DNA of 40,260 nt. It comes from a virus. Position numbers and translations under genes: made by a program. Below the pieces are notes generated by a model that was given only the letters and a program-made list of their open reading frames with translations, searched no databases and was not told the origin of the DNA. Positions within the stretch are counted from its first letter, which is position 1, and each line of letters begins with the position of its first letter. Location: positions 1 to 40,260 of IMG/VR virus record IMGVR_UViG_3300022539_000216; one strand, written 5' to 3'. This document shows, piece after piece, positions 19,869-28,084 of the stretch.

Positions 19869-19903
19869 AAAAAAGCCAGACTCTTAACAACAGAATCTGG
19901 CTT
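19869..19903 (-). terminator. Rho-independent terminator of the late operon
   Basis: Read leftward, AAGCCAGATTC (19903-19893) pairs with GAGTCTGGCTT (19883-19873), with one G-U, around a nine-base loop, followed at once by TTTTTT. It lies 21 bases after the last late gene and separates late from early transcripts. Confidence 0.85.
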
Positions 19904-19923
19904 CGGAGGAGTTGATGAAAAGC

Positions 19924-20346
19924 TCATTCGCCAACTTTGGCACTCATAATTTCCTTCATATAAAAGTCGGAAACAAACCAACCATCTTGAGTTACAATTT
20001 CCAAATCATCCGACCATTCAACACGAGCACCTTTAGGAATTTGAAAGATATGGTCGGGCGTAATCGGGTGCAGGACAATCGGCGGTTCGGAAGTTATGGG
20101 CGACCGTAACCAAATCCCTTTGCCGCAGCCGCCCAAGAATAATATTACTAAGAGCAAAATCCATTGCGCTCGGCGTACTTTGTCATACGCAGCAGTTATT
20201 TTTTGTGAGTCTCTTTTCTTTATACCTTCGCTAAGCATTTTTCGTCCCGCTTTCTTTATGGCTTTTCTTGCGGCGGATTGCTCCCGCCAGATACTAAAAC
20301 AAAGTATAAGCCATCTCAACACGGCTACTACGACTGTTAGCCACAT
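19924..20346 (-). CDS. Two-span membrane protein with lipobox-like site, possible spanin
   Basis: Residues 2-18 form a first membrane helix. A basic helical region follows (about 22-60). A second hydrophobic segment, WILLLVILFLGGCGKG, resembles a lipoprotein signal with Cys, and the C-terminal 65 residues would be outside. The final position in the late operon and the mix of signals suggest a spanin-type outer-membrane disruption protein. The start might be internal (MLSEGIKKRD), which would give a plain lipoprotein. Confidence 0.45.
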   Translation of the reverse strand: MWLTVVVAVLRWLILCFSIWREQSAARKAIKKAGRKMLSEGIKKRDSQKITAAYDKVRRAQWILLLVILFLGGCGKGIWLRSPITSEPPIVLHPITPDHIFQIPKGARVEWSDDLEIVTQDGWFVSDFYMKEIMSAKVGE

Positions 20347-20347
20347 C

Positions 20348-20572
20348 CTACCAAATTCCCCAAAACCAATGATATATCAAAAAAACCAAAAGCCCAAGAA
20401 CAATATAGCCGAAGACACGTTGGTCTTTACTACGAGCGCGTACATACTGGCTAAAGGTCGGTAGGTGTAATATCGCCAAAGCTGCGTCAATGGCTATTAC
20501 AAGGATAAACAGACCGAACCCTATCCAGCCTATGACGGTATAAGCTCTTGTTTTCCACTTGGGCTCTGCCAT
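20348..20572 (-). CDS. Holin-like membrane protein, 74 aa
   Basis: Two hydrophobic helices (about 13-36 and 53-71) with a charged loop between (RARSKDQR) and a short positive N terminus fit a class II holin. It is next to the possible spanin in the late operon. No sequence family confirms it. Confidence 0.45.
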   Translation of the reverse strand: MAEPKWKTRAYTVIGWIGFGLFILVIAIDAALAILHLPTFSQYVRARSKDQRVFGYIVLGLLVFLIYHWFWGIW

Positions 20573-20577
20573 ACTTA

Positions 20578-20772
20578 TTATTCAGGGTTGTCTGGTTCTT
20601 GAAGTTCTATACCAAAAACCGCTGCCATCATTTTGACACCTGCATCATCCCATCCATTTGGGGTTTTTAGAGCCTTCTCATAAAGACTTTGAAGCCCACG
20701 TCTCATCATTTCTTGAAAGGCTGCCACAATTTCAGGGGACATCTTTTCCAATAATTTTAGTAACCAAGTCAT
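20578..20772 (-). CDS. Hypothetical late protein, 64 aa
   Basis: MTWLLKLLEKMSPEIVAAFQ.. is an amphipathic helix, followed by KALKTPNGWDDAGVKMMAAV and an acidic tail. The KTPNxWDD pattern recurs in short phage proteins near lysis genes. Role unknown. Confidence 0.6.
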   Translation of the reverse strand: MTWLLKLLEKMSPEIVAAFQEMMRRGLQSLYEKALKTPNGWDDAGVKMMAAVFGIELQEPDNPE

Positions 20773-20873
20773 TCTTTCTTTCCTTTCTTAAAAAATCTTG
20801 CTATGGCACGAAAAGGGGTGCTAACAAAATACCAGATTACTTGAAATATGTTCGGGCCAATAAATCCTGTCAT
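20769..20873 (-). CDS. Small basic amphipathic peptide, 34 aa
   Basis: GGAGAATTAAG precedes the ATG at 20873, and the stop overlaps the next start (ATGA). MTGFIGPNIFQVIWYFVSTP is hydrophobic and the end (FRAIARFFKKGKKE) is a basic helix. It could associate with the membrane. Confidence 0.55.
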   Translation of the reverse strand: MTGFIGPNIFQVIWYFVSTPFRAIARFFKKGKKE

Positions 20874-21067
20874 CTTAATTCTCCTTCACAATTTATATGT
20901 TGTTCAATAGCTTCTTTAGCCTTAATAACATCAATTTCAATATCTGCAAACCGCGCGAAAACCGCACCATTAGTTTCGTGTCCGTCTTTTTCGATAATCT
21001 TGATTTCGGCTTTTATCTCATCAAGAGATTTATCAAGTTTGGCAAAATGTTCTTCGATTGTACTCAT
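20870..21067 (-). CDS. Coiled-coil protein, 65 aa
   Basis: MSTIEEHFAKLDKSLDEIKA with AEIKIIEK forms a heptad helix. A short DGHETNG turn follows, then a second helix (FADIEIDVIKAKEAIEQHI). It resembles the soluble half of small XhlA-like phage proteins. It overlaps both neighbours by a few bases. Confidence 0.55.
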   Translation of the reverse strand: MSTIEEHFAKLDKSLDEIKAEIKIIEKDGHETNGAVFARFADIEIDVIKAKEAIEQHINCEGELR

Positions 21068-21303
21068 TCCATTTTCTTTTCTATTCTATCAACCGCAGCT
21101 CGAATATATTTGACATCAGTTTTGACTACAGCAATATCTCTATCGTGTTGCTCCAATTTTGTTTTGTGCTGCTTGGTGGTTTCGGTAAGGCTTTGAACTT
21201 GATTGTTAAGAGCGCCATAGGCAACTGCTATGGCGACCAAAACACCACCGATAAGTAAAATCATTCTCAACCATCGCCAAATTTTTTCGTTGTTTTTTGC
21301 CAT
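21064..21303 (-). CDS. XhlA-like membrane-anchored coiled coil, 79 aa
   Basis: One transmembrane helix (about 12-31, LRMILLIGGVLVAIAVAYGA) is followed by a long coiled coil (VQSLTETTKQHKTKLEQHDR). Type II single-span proteins with a periplasmic coiled coil are typical of inner-membrane spanins and XhlA proteins. It is the first gene after the nested hairpin at 21326-21394. Confidence 0.5.
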   Translation of the reverse strand: MAKNNEKIWRWLRMILLIGGVLVAIAVAYGALNNQVQSLTETTKQHKTKLEQHDRDIAVVKTDVKYIRAAVDRIEKKME

Positions 21304-21325
21304 TTATTTACTAAAATTGCAAATG

Positions 21326-21394
21326 GCGCTGGGGCATTTCCGCAAGGGTTTACTCACTTGTAAACCCTATTCCTCCCCAGCGCTGCCTTTTTTT
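21326..21394 (+). terminator. Nested double hairpin with T-run
   Basis: GCGCTGGGG (21326-21334) pairs with CCCCAGCGC (21375-21383). Inside, AGGGTTTAC (21345-21353) pairs with GTAAACCCT (21360-21368). Seven T follow at 21388-21394, so it would terminate rightward transcripts. In the leftward direction the T-tail is weak, so late transcription may pass with processing or pausing. The next 160 bases to the promoter at 21557 show nothing clear. Confidence 0.5.
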
Positions 21395-21556
21395 ACTGAA
21401 TATTCCTGATTATTTTACCTCAAAACAAACATATATTCAAGTTTTTCGCATACTTAACTAATTTCAGTACCCTGTTCAACGCCTCTTAGACGCACCAGAT
21501 TGCCCCAGAATGCGAGAACTCAGGCCAATGGCTATCAAACTACCTTTATTTTTCAT

Positions 21557-21585
21557 TTGACATTCCTTGTTAAAATGGGTAAGAT
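21557..21585 (+). promoter_or_regulatory. Strong promoter of the small membrane gene
   Basis: TTGACA (21557-21562), 17 bases, TAAGAT (21580-21585). The ATG at 21593 is eight bases after the -10 element, so transcription should begin at or next to the start codon. Confidence 0.7.
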
Positions 21586-21592
21586 GCGGATT

Positions 21593-21856
21593 ATGAATAA
21601 ATGGCAAAGAATTTGCATTTTAGTTGTGCTTATTTTATTTCTCGTTATAACTTTTTTCCCACCTTGGCAAATTCAAGGCCAATCAGAAACATACCAAATT
21701 TCACATCATTTTTTATATCACAAATGGCCTACGCGAGAACGGTTCGGCGCCAATATGACATTTATAGACCTTAATTATAAACGTTTGTTTTTTGAATATT
21801 CCGCAATCGTTATAAGCGGCGCTCTTGTTTTTCTGTTACTTAAAACTAAAAAGTAA
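21593..21856 (+). CDS. Two-span membrane protein, moron-like cargo, 87 aa
   Basis: MNKWQRICILVVLILFLVITFFPPWQ is a membrane helix. A polar segment with YHKWPTRERFGANMTFIDLN follows, then a second helix ending SGALVFLLLKTKK. The FPPW turn recalls small bacterial two-helix membrane proteins found in host genomes. It is antisense to the flanking late genes, has its own promoter, and ends four bases from the stop of the 958-residue virion gene. In-frame ATGs upstream overlap the -10 element and are unlikely starts. Confidence 0.65.
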   Translation: MNKWQRICILVVLILFLVITFFPPWQIQGQSETYQISHHFLYHKWPTRERFGANMTFIDLNYKRLFFEYSAIVISGALVFLLLKTKK

Positions 21857-21860
21857 AATT

Positions 21861-24737
21861 TCATTTTCGAGCCTCGATGCGTATACGAGTTCTTGCTCTT
21901 TTCTTGGCTATTTCTATTGCCTTTTCGATAAATCGTATTTGTGCTTCTTTGGGCATTTTTCCCCAATCTGGTCTTTTCAAAATAGGAGTTAACACTGTTT
22001 GCAATTCTGCTGTTATATGGTCTTTGTATTCTTCATAACGTTCGTCATTCAAAGTCCATTTTCCAAAAGTTCGAGGTAAGCTACCAACGCGGATTTTAAG
22101 TCGTTGCATTTCTTCTTGTATTGATTCGGGCAATCTGCCCTCTACATCCATCCCCGCGACCAGTTGCTCCTTTTTGATTTCTTCCAAAAAAGGGAAAACT
22201 GTGCGGTCGTATTCGGCTTCCCGTTTCAAATTATCCAATAATTTATTATCACGCGTTAGAAGCGCCTGTTCAATCTCATTAAGGACATCCCATTCTTTCC
22301 CATAAGTTGCCATTGCCAACTCATCTTTCGCCCTTGTTAAAAGAGTCCACTTTGAAGGTTCCCACGTTCCTACACCAACACCAAAAAAGGCGGTAGTAGA
22401 AGTTATAGGCAACGCTCCATCCAAACCTTGATAACGTATGGCATCAACAATGTCTTGGGCAACCATTGGAATAACTCGTTTGGGTATATCTTCAGCAAGA
22501 AAAGTGGGTTCAAATTTCATCTCCTCGCCTACAAATGTTTGGCCTTTAAGAATATCCCAAGTAAGACCAGCGGGCGGAGAAAGTTTTGTGCGAACATAAC
22601 GCTCTATAACATCTGCTCTGTTTATATTGTATAGACGACCTGTTCCCGTTGCTTTTTGTTGACCTGATGCTGTTTGTGCAATCAATCTTGCCATTTGGGA
22701 AAATCCCGCCCAGAAGTCATATCGTGTATTTCCGTATTTAACTTTTCCAAAATCACTTGAGCGAGGGTCGGGTTCCGTCTCTACACCCTCTATTTGGTCA
22801 AGTAACCACAAGACCGTTATTCCGGTAGCTACAAATTTTACCTCATCCGCTATTATAAGTTTTCTCGCAGCAGGATTTTTGAGACTGACAAAAGCATCGT
22901 AAACAAGTTGTGGCCGTGAAATCTGATAACGAGGCGAGAAGAACATAGCATTAAGTTCTGGAGTAATGCCTGCGTATCTGGTTGGGATAGTCCCTCGGCC
23001 TGTGGCGTGGTTAAGAAAAGCTGCCAATCGTAGATATTCTTCTGGATGGGTGCTCCACGACATACCGGCGCTTTCCCAATTTCGAGCAATATCATCAAAT
23101 ACATTGATTCGTAATTGATTACTCATTGTTGTAAAAGTTCGCTCTGCCCATTTAACACCAGGTATTAATTCCGCCCAAGATGACAAAAATGGTTCTTCGC
23201 GCGTTGTTATACTGGTTAAGCCCCATTCTGTAATGTCAAGTTTGGCACTACGCCGCAGAGAAGCATATCGACTATTCTCTGCTAAATCTTCCAAGTGTCT
23301 GGCATATTCTTTTCCCTTGCTTCCTGGCCTCGCAGATTTAATCATTTGTCCAAAGGATATTGCCCATCGTTTTGGATGCCCTGGCAAAAGAATAATACCT
23401 TGCCGCAGAGGGAAAGATAAGTCGTATGAAGCTAAAGTAGCTCGTGGAATATTTAATACATCTATAACGTTTTGCCACGCCTTTGTGCCTAAAGTCCTTT
23501 TTTGAAGTATTGCCTTTGCTAATCCTTCGCCGAAATGTCTTTGTAATAAGACAGTTTCACCTCGCGTCGGCATATCACCACGAAGTATTTTAATTAATGC
23601 ATCGCTGGTATTTCTATAACGGAAATAAGGCATTTTGGAAATTCGCAATGATTCAAACAGATAAAATCGGTCGGCAGACGAAATCTCTGGAGCGGTAAAG
23701 GCCGGAACAGGATACTCGCCTGCCAGAGGGCCACGAGTTGCATAAGCAGCAGCCTCCCCTGTTTTGGCTCTGCGGATTTGTTCGGCAACCGCCACCCTTC
23801 GTGCTTTTTCTTGGCTGATTAATTTTTCTTTTTTGGGGTGAAGTTTTTTTGCTCTTTTTATTCCCGCCGCAAGCCGGTCAATTGCCACTTTTGTTGCTGA
23901 TGATAAATTGGTGTTCGCCGCCGATTCTGCTATTGGAACGTCATCAAGTAATTGGTAGGCATCCAAAGGTGTCATTCTTTGTATTTGTATTGGCTTATAA
24001 CCTCTTCTTAATAATTGAGCCTTCTCCGCTTTACTTAAAACAATAACGGCGGACTCTTTTGCCAACGTAGCCCTTACTTGTGCGGGTTGCATTTTTGCAA
24101 TTTGTTTAGTGGAGAAAATTCTTTTGGCTGCCTTGATTTCTATGGCAGTTAGTTTCGCCTTGCCAAATTCAGGAGCCATTCTTATTCTGCTTGCTCGTTG
24201 TGCCGCCGCCGCCGAAAACAAAAGAGCTTCAAAGGCGATGTCCATAGCAGGAGTATACCACCAGGGCGGCTCTTCTCCGGTTAATGGTATATACCAATCT
24301 TTAGCCATCGCTTCGCCCATAGTTTTCAGTTCGTCTGCCGCACCAGGGACGGGATAAAAAACTTTTCTTGCCCTCAACATTGATGGGAAAATATCCTTTA
24401 AGGCATTAGGGTTCAGTGTAGCTATTGTTTCCATTACTTCGGGAGCGGGTGATACTTCTGTTAAAAATTTATTCATTCGGTTAACAACGGAACCAACCAT
24501 TTTGAGACCAGTTGTAATAGGATATTTGGTAATGTTATAGAATTTTTCGTATCTATCAGGTTTCGTCCAGCGGCCTTCGTCTGGGAGAAAGTATTCTTTC
24601 CATTTCTGGCCAAATGTGGGTTCGGGAGCGGCCACAAAAGCCATCCCTTTATCCAAAGAGATTTTCGCACCGAATAATTCTTCGGTTGTTTTGACTTCAC
24701 CAAAAAGTTCTTTAGTTGTTCTTACTTCTTCCGCCAT
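21861..24737 (-). CDS. Large internal virion protein, gp16-like, 958 aa
   Basis: The last and largest virion gene. Position and size fit the T7 gp16 slot. I see no lytic transglycosylase motif at the N terminus. The middle (about 370-700, RATLASYDLSFPLRQGIILL.., ERTFTTMSNQLRINVFDDIA) resembles the large polyvalent protein domain LPD38 of podovirus ejection proteins. Similar proteins are injected with the DNA and help it cross the envelope. The start overlaps the upstream stop by 16 bases. Confidence 0.65.
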   Translation of the reverse strand: MAEEVRTTKELFGEVKTTEELFGAKISLDKGMAFVAAPEPTFGQKWKEYFLPDEGRWTKPDRYEKFYNITKYPITTGLKMVGSVVNRMNKFLTEVSPAPEVMETIATLNPNALKDIFPSMLRARKVFYPVPGAADELKTMGEAMAKDWYIPLTGEEPPWWYTPAMDIAFEALLFSAAAAQRASRIRMAPEFGKAKLTAIEIKAAKRIFSTKQIAKMQPAQVRATLAKESAVIVLSKAEKAQLLRRGYKPIQIQRMTPLDAYQLLDDVPIAESAANTNLSSATKVAIDRLAAGIKRAKKLHPKKEKLISQEKARRVAVAEQIRRAKTGEAAAYATRGPLAGEYPVPAFTAPEISSADRFYLFESLRISKMPYFRYRNTSDALIKILRGDMPTRGETVLLQRHFGEGLAKAILQKRTLGTKAWQNVIDVLNIPRATLASYDLSFPLRQGIILLPGHPKRWAISFGQMIKSARPGSKGKEYARHLEDLAENSRYASLRRSAKLDITEWGLTSITTREEPFLSSWAELIPGVKWAERTFTTMSNQLRINVFDDIARNWESAGMSWSTHPEEYLRLAAFLNHATGRGTIPTRYAGITPELNAMFFSPRYQISRPQLVYDAFVSLKNPAARKLIIADEVKFVATGITVLWLLDQIEGVETEPDPRSSDFGKVKYGNTRYDFWAGFSQMARLIAQTASGQQKATGTGRLYNINRADVIERYVRTKLSPPAGLTWDILKGQTFVGEEMKFEPTFLAEDIPKRVIPMVAQDIVDAIRYQGLDGALPITSTTAFFGVGVGTWEPSKWTLLTRAKDELAMATYGKEWDVLNEIEQALLTRDNKLLDNLKREAEYDRTVFPFLEEIKKEQLVAGMDVEGRLPESIQEEMQRLKIRVGSLPRTFGKWTLNDERYEEYKDHITAELQTVLTPILKRPDWGKMPKEAQIRFIEKAIEIAKKRARTRIRIEARK

Positions 24738-26350
24738 TTGTCATCGCCTATATATTCCCACGATTGACCTTCTCCATCTAAGCGAGTTTCTCCGATTTCG
24801 TATAGTTCTGGTTCTTCTGTCTCCGGCACAACGGGGAGAGGTTCTTCTTCAATTTCTTCCGGTTCGCCTAAAGCCAATTCCACCATTCGAGGTATATCTT
24901 CGATAGTCATCGTGGCTTTTAAGTGTTCAATAAAATAAGGCCTCACAACGGTTCGACCGATTTCTATAATTTCTTCACCTTTAGCATCTTGTTCTTTCAC
25001 TTGCTCTCGCCACTCTCTTAATGCCTTCTCATAAAAAACCATTGACATATCATCTGCAAAACCGAGTTCGGGCGACCAGCCAAGTATTCTTTTGAATAAC
25101 TGTTCTGTTTCTTTGTACCAGTGTTGTCGCCATATTTCTCTATCTTCTATCATTGCTTCTGCCGTTGTTGGACTTAAACCTTTGCCAACGGTATCTCGAA
25201 TCTCTTTATCAGTGATTGTATTATCCTCAATTCGTTCATATGTATCAGCCAAAACCGCCCCTTGGTCTCGGAAGGCATCCTCCAATTCTCCTTCGGAATA
25301 GTTATCAAATACCCGCAATTTAGTGAACCATTCCTCTTTCATATCAAGGGACAATTCCGAATCAGTAATCGTATCAAAAGTCAATTGCTCTTTGGTGGGG
25401 TCTAACTTATTTATAAGTAGTTTCATAAACGTTCCACTTATTTCGTCATCCTGTCTTTTTGCTTCTATTTTGGCTAATGTCTGTTCCCCAGTAAGCATTG
25501 TTTTTATGTCGAGAGTTATTTTCTTAACTTCCGCAAGTGATATGCTATAAGTTTTCGACCATTCCTGTTGGTTTTTAGGGTCAAGAATATGTCTGTAAGA
25601 TGACTCCCAACCCTCGGCAACAGCAATCTGGCGAACTTCTGTTTCTATTAGCCCTTTGGCAAAATCCAAAGTGGCTTCGGCAGTCATTTTCTCGACCTGA
25701 ACTCTTTTAATGGATGCCAATTCCGGCGTTATCAATTCGTACTTATCCATTAAATCAATATAGTAATTGGCTATTTCAAGACTGCCGTTACGAGCGGCAT
25801 CCTCCGACAATTTGGTCATCGCGTCTCGTTGAAACGAATCGAACTTTCTATCGTAGGCATGTATTATTTTCCTTTCTGCCCGTGCCCTTGTCTCAACCCA
25901 ATGTAGTTTATATCTTTCCGCAGTTTTACGACTGGAAAAACCTTGTGGGATTTTTGCGACAAGTTCATCGATATCCCTCATCGTCCCTTTAATAAGTTCA
26001 TCTCTTTTTTGAACTGTAAGTGCTACCAAAGTCTTTTCGTAGTCAGGGTCATCTGGCAAAGGCATATCCATTTTGAAATCGGTTCGCTCTATCTCATATA
26101 GTTTATCAGCAACGATTCCTTGGTCTCTTTGTGTCGCCCTACCCAATTGGATTTCGTCATCAAACATCCTCCGTCTTTGGTAGGCATCAAAACCTAAGCC
26201 AGCCACCTTTTGCATCGCCTCGCCCACTCGACTAACCCCACGCCAGATGGCGGTCTCGCCGGTTCGGGTCAGCGCGCCTATATCTTGAGCACGGACTAAT
26301 CCCGTTTCTCTTGGCGGCGGTGTTTCTGCTGTGTATCTTGGGAGCTTCAC
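24722..26350 (-). CDS. Internal virion protein, gp15-like, 542 aa, GTG start
   Basis: An almost wholly helical, charged protein (about 60-430) with an N terminus MKLPRYTAETPPPRETGLVR and an acidic Pro/Glu-rich tail (about 480-520). The plan and place match gp15-like ejection proteins of podoviruses, which form a tube with the gp16 analogue. GGAG precedes the GTG by eight bases. The HNH gene is inserted just upstream, antisense. Confidence 0.65.
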   Translation of the reverse strand: MKLPRYTAETPPPRETGLVRAQDIGALTRTGETAIWRGVSRVGEAMQKVAGLGFDAYQRRRMFDDEIQLGRATQRDQGIVADKLYEIERTDFKMDMPLPDDPDYEKTLVALTVQKRDELIKGTMRDIDELVAKIPQGFSSRKTAERYKLHWVETRARAERKIIHAYDRKFDSFQRDAMTKLSEDAARNGSLEIANYYIDLMDKYELITPELASIKRVQVEKMTAEATLDFAKGLIETEVRQIAVAEGWESSYRHILDPKNQQEWSKTYSISLAEVKKITLDIKTMLTGEQTLAKIEAKRQDDEISGTFMKLLINKLDPTKEQLTFDTITDSELSLDMKEEWFTKLRVFDNYSEGELEDAFRDQGAVLADTYERIEDNTITDKEIRDTVGKGLSPTTAEAMIEDREIWRQHWYKETEQLFKRILGWSPELGFADDMSMVFYEKALREWREQVKEQDAKGEEIIEIGRTVVRPYFIEHLKATMTIEDIPRMVELALGEPEEIEEEPLPVVPETEEPELYEIGETRLDGEGQSWEYIGDDKWRKK

Positions 26351-26371
26351 GAAAAAATCTCCATTTTTTTA

Positions 26372-26400
26372 TTGTAAGTATGGGTTATGTGGGATATACT
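26372..26400 (+). promoter_or_regulatory. Promoter of the HNH endonuclease gene
   Basis: TTGTAA (26372-26377), 17 bases, TATACT (26395-26400). The ATG at 26407 is at the expected transcription start, which makes the message leaderless. Confidence 0.6.
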
Positions 26401-26406
26401 ACTAAT

Positions 26407-27063
26407 ATGGAAAAACGGTATTTTAGCCCAAAAGAAATTAAAGTCATTTGTCAACAATATATAAGCGGTGTATCGGGCAAGATATTGGCTAAAGAATTTT
26501 CGTGTAATGATATGACTATTTATAAGCTCTTGGGACAACAAAACATACAACGAAGAAGTCATTCGCAAAATGCTAAACAACGTTGGAATAAATCTTATAA
26601 AACAGGTATGTATTGGAATAGACGAAAGCTGTTGCCTGAACAACGCTTTTTGAATAATATTAAAATTGCCCCTTTGGGTTGTTGGGAATGGCAAGGGAAA
26701 ATCACCAATTGGGGTTATGGAGATTTTTCTATTGAGTATAAACATAATCGCCGTCATTATCCTGCCCATCGTTATTCATATCTCCTATATAAAGGCCCTA
26801 TAATTCCTTCACATTTTACTATTGACCATATTTGTCGTAATCATTCTTGCGTTAACCCAGAACATTTAAGAGTTATGTCCAAACGAAACAATATTCTTAT
26901 TGGAGAAAGTCCACCTGCCCAAAATGCTCGAAAAACACATTGTAAGCGAGGTCATCCATTGTCTGGCGAGAATCTTTATATAACTTCACAAGGTTCTCGT
27001 AGTTGCAAAATATGTTGTAAAATTGCCTCACAACAATGGAGAAATAATCATAAGAAATCATAA
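26407..27063 (+). CDS. HNH endonuclease with N-terminal HTH, 218 aa
   Basis: Residues 7-45 (SPKEIKVICQQYISGVSGKI.. and NDMTIYKLL) form a recombinase-like helix-turn-helix. About 90-165 form an HNH_3 (His-Me finger) domain: GCWEWQG, AHRYSYLLYKG, TIDHICRNHSCVNPEHLRVM. A C-terminal module with C179, H183, C200 and C203 may bind zinc. It is typical of free-standing homing endonucleases of phages. It lies on the opposite strand between two virion genes without breaking either. Confidence 0.8.
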   Translation: MEKRYFSPKEIKVICQQYISGVSGKILAKEFSCNDMTIYKLLGQQNIQRRSHSQNAKQRWNKSYKTGMYWNRRKLLPEQRFLNNIKIAPLGCWEWQGKITNWGYGDFSIEYKHNRRHYPAHRYSYLLYKGPIIPSHFTIDHICRNHSCVNPEHLRVMSKRNNILIGESPPAQNARKTHCKRGHPLSGENLYITSQGSRSCKICCKIASQQWRNNHKKS

Positions 27064-27072
27064 ATTTCATTA

Positions 27073-27648
27073 TTATGCCCTTCTTATACCTGTACCCCAC
27101 GTTGTTCTTGTGGCTGCGTAAGAACCTCCACCTCCGCCTCCCCACATACCTGTTTGGTAGCCCATATAACCTGTTTGTGCGGCTCCGGTTAAGATAGAAG
27201 CACCAGCACCCCAAGCACCAGCTCGTCGGTAGCCCCCTGCCACGCTTCTGGCCGCACTTGCCTTTGAAATATCGAGTATAGAACGGCTTTCATAGGCACT
27301 TACTCGCCTTGCCCCTCTCATTCGGATATTGATGTTTTCAAGTGCCAGTTGTGCAGCGGTATCTTCCATTACCAATAGCGGAGAGCCTTCTACGGTTACT
27401 CCCGCTGCCCCTATCAAAGCCCGCTGTCTGGCAAATAACTGTTTCGCCTTTCTCTTTTGCTGTTGCGCTTCAAAAGCAACGGCTTGACGTTCAGCCTCGG
27501 CTTCTCTTTTGGCAATCAGAGCGTTATATTGATGCCAAGCGGCCTCCTGTTTGGCCTGCTGCTCGGCCATTCTACCTTGTTGGTACATACCATAGGCACT
27601 TATAGCCGTTCCGGTTATCGCCAGTGTTATTATTGCAGCAGTCGTCAT
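27073..27648 (-). CDS. Internal virion protein, gp14-like, 191 aa
   Basis: An N-terminal hydrophobic stretch (about 2-22, with Gly and Ala) is followed by an Ala/Gln-rich helix (about 25-75, EQQAKQEAAWHQYNALIAKR). Then come the GVTVEGSPLLVMEDTAAQLA block and a Gly-rich C terminus (GGGGGGSY). This arrangement is shared by short internal virion proteins of T7-like podoviruses that line the ejection channel. Only ten bases separate its end from the HNH gene. Confidence 0.7.
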   Translation of the reverse strand: MTTAAIITLAITGTAISAYGMYQQGRMAEQQAKQEAAWHQYNALIAKREAEAERQAVAFEAQQQKRKAKQLFARQRALIGAAGVTVEGSPLLVMEDTAAQLALENINIRMRGARRVSAYESRSILDISKASAARSVAGGYRRAGAWGAGASILTGAAQTGYMGYQTGMWGGGGGGSYAATRTTWGTGIRRA

Positions 27649-27649
27649 A

Positions 27650-28084
27650 TCAATCTCTAACTAACCTTGCATATACAATGTATTTTTTGTTGTCCTTTTC
27701 CCTAATCTGCACTCGCTTGAAACCAAAATGCTCAACAAGTTTTATCCCTTTTTCATAACTGCATTGTATTACCGCATTTAATTGTCTAAATGGAAAAGTC
27801 TCTTCGATAATCTTCAGGCCGGACTTGAGCCATCTATAGGTATCAATTTTGTGTTTCAAACATTCTTCACTCAACCTTAACCATAATTCGCCCTGTTCGG
27901 AATTTACTGGATGAACGCCACCACAACCAACAATCCGACCGTCTCTAATACCAGTTACGGCAAGGTTTGAATCCTCAATTGCCTGAGCCAATTCAGGGTC
28001 TTTCAGTTCGTCTATATCCATAGGCTCAATTGGCACAAAAGCACCTAAATCACTTTTCCTAAACGGTCTAACATAGACGCCCAT
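27650..28084 (-). CDS. GNAT-like protein, gp13/DUF2833 slot, 144 aa
   Basis: An N-terminal RPFRKSDLGAFV, a core strand AVTGIRDGRIVGCGGVHPV, and a C-terminal QCSYEKGIKLVEHFGFKRVQ follow the GNAT acetyltransferase fold. Podoviruses often encode such a protein (DUF2833) between tubular protein B and the gp14 analogue. It may assist assembly rather than acetylate. The ATG overlaps the upstream stop as TGATG. Confidence 0.75.
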   Translation of the reverse strand: MGVYVRPFRKSDLGAFVPIEPMDIDELKDPELAQAIEDSNLAVTGIRDGRIVGCGGVHPVNSEQGELWLRLSEECLKHKIDTYRWLKSGLKIIEETFPFRQLNAVIQCSYEKGIKLVEHFGFKRVQIREKDNKKYIVYARLVRD

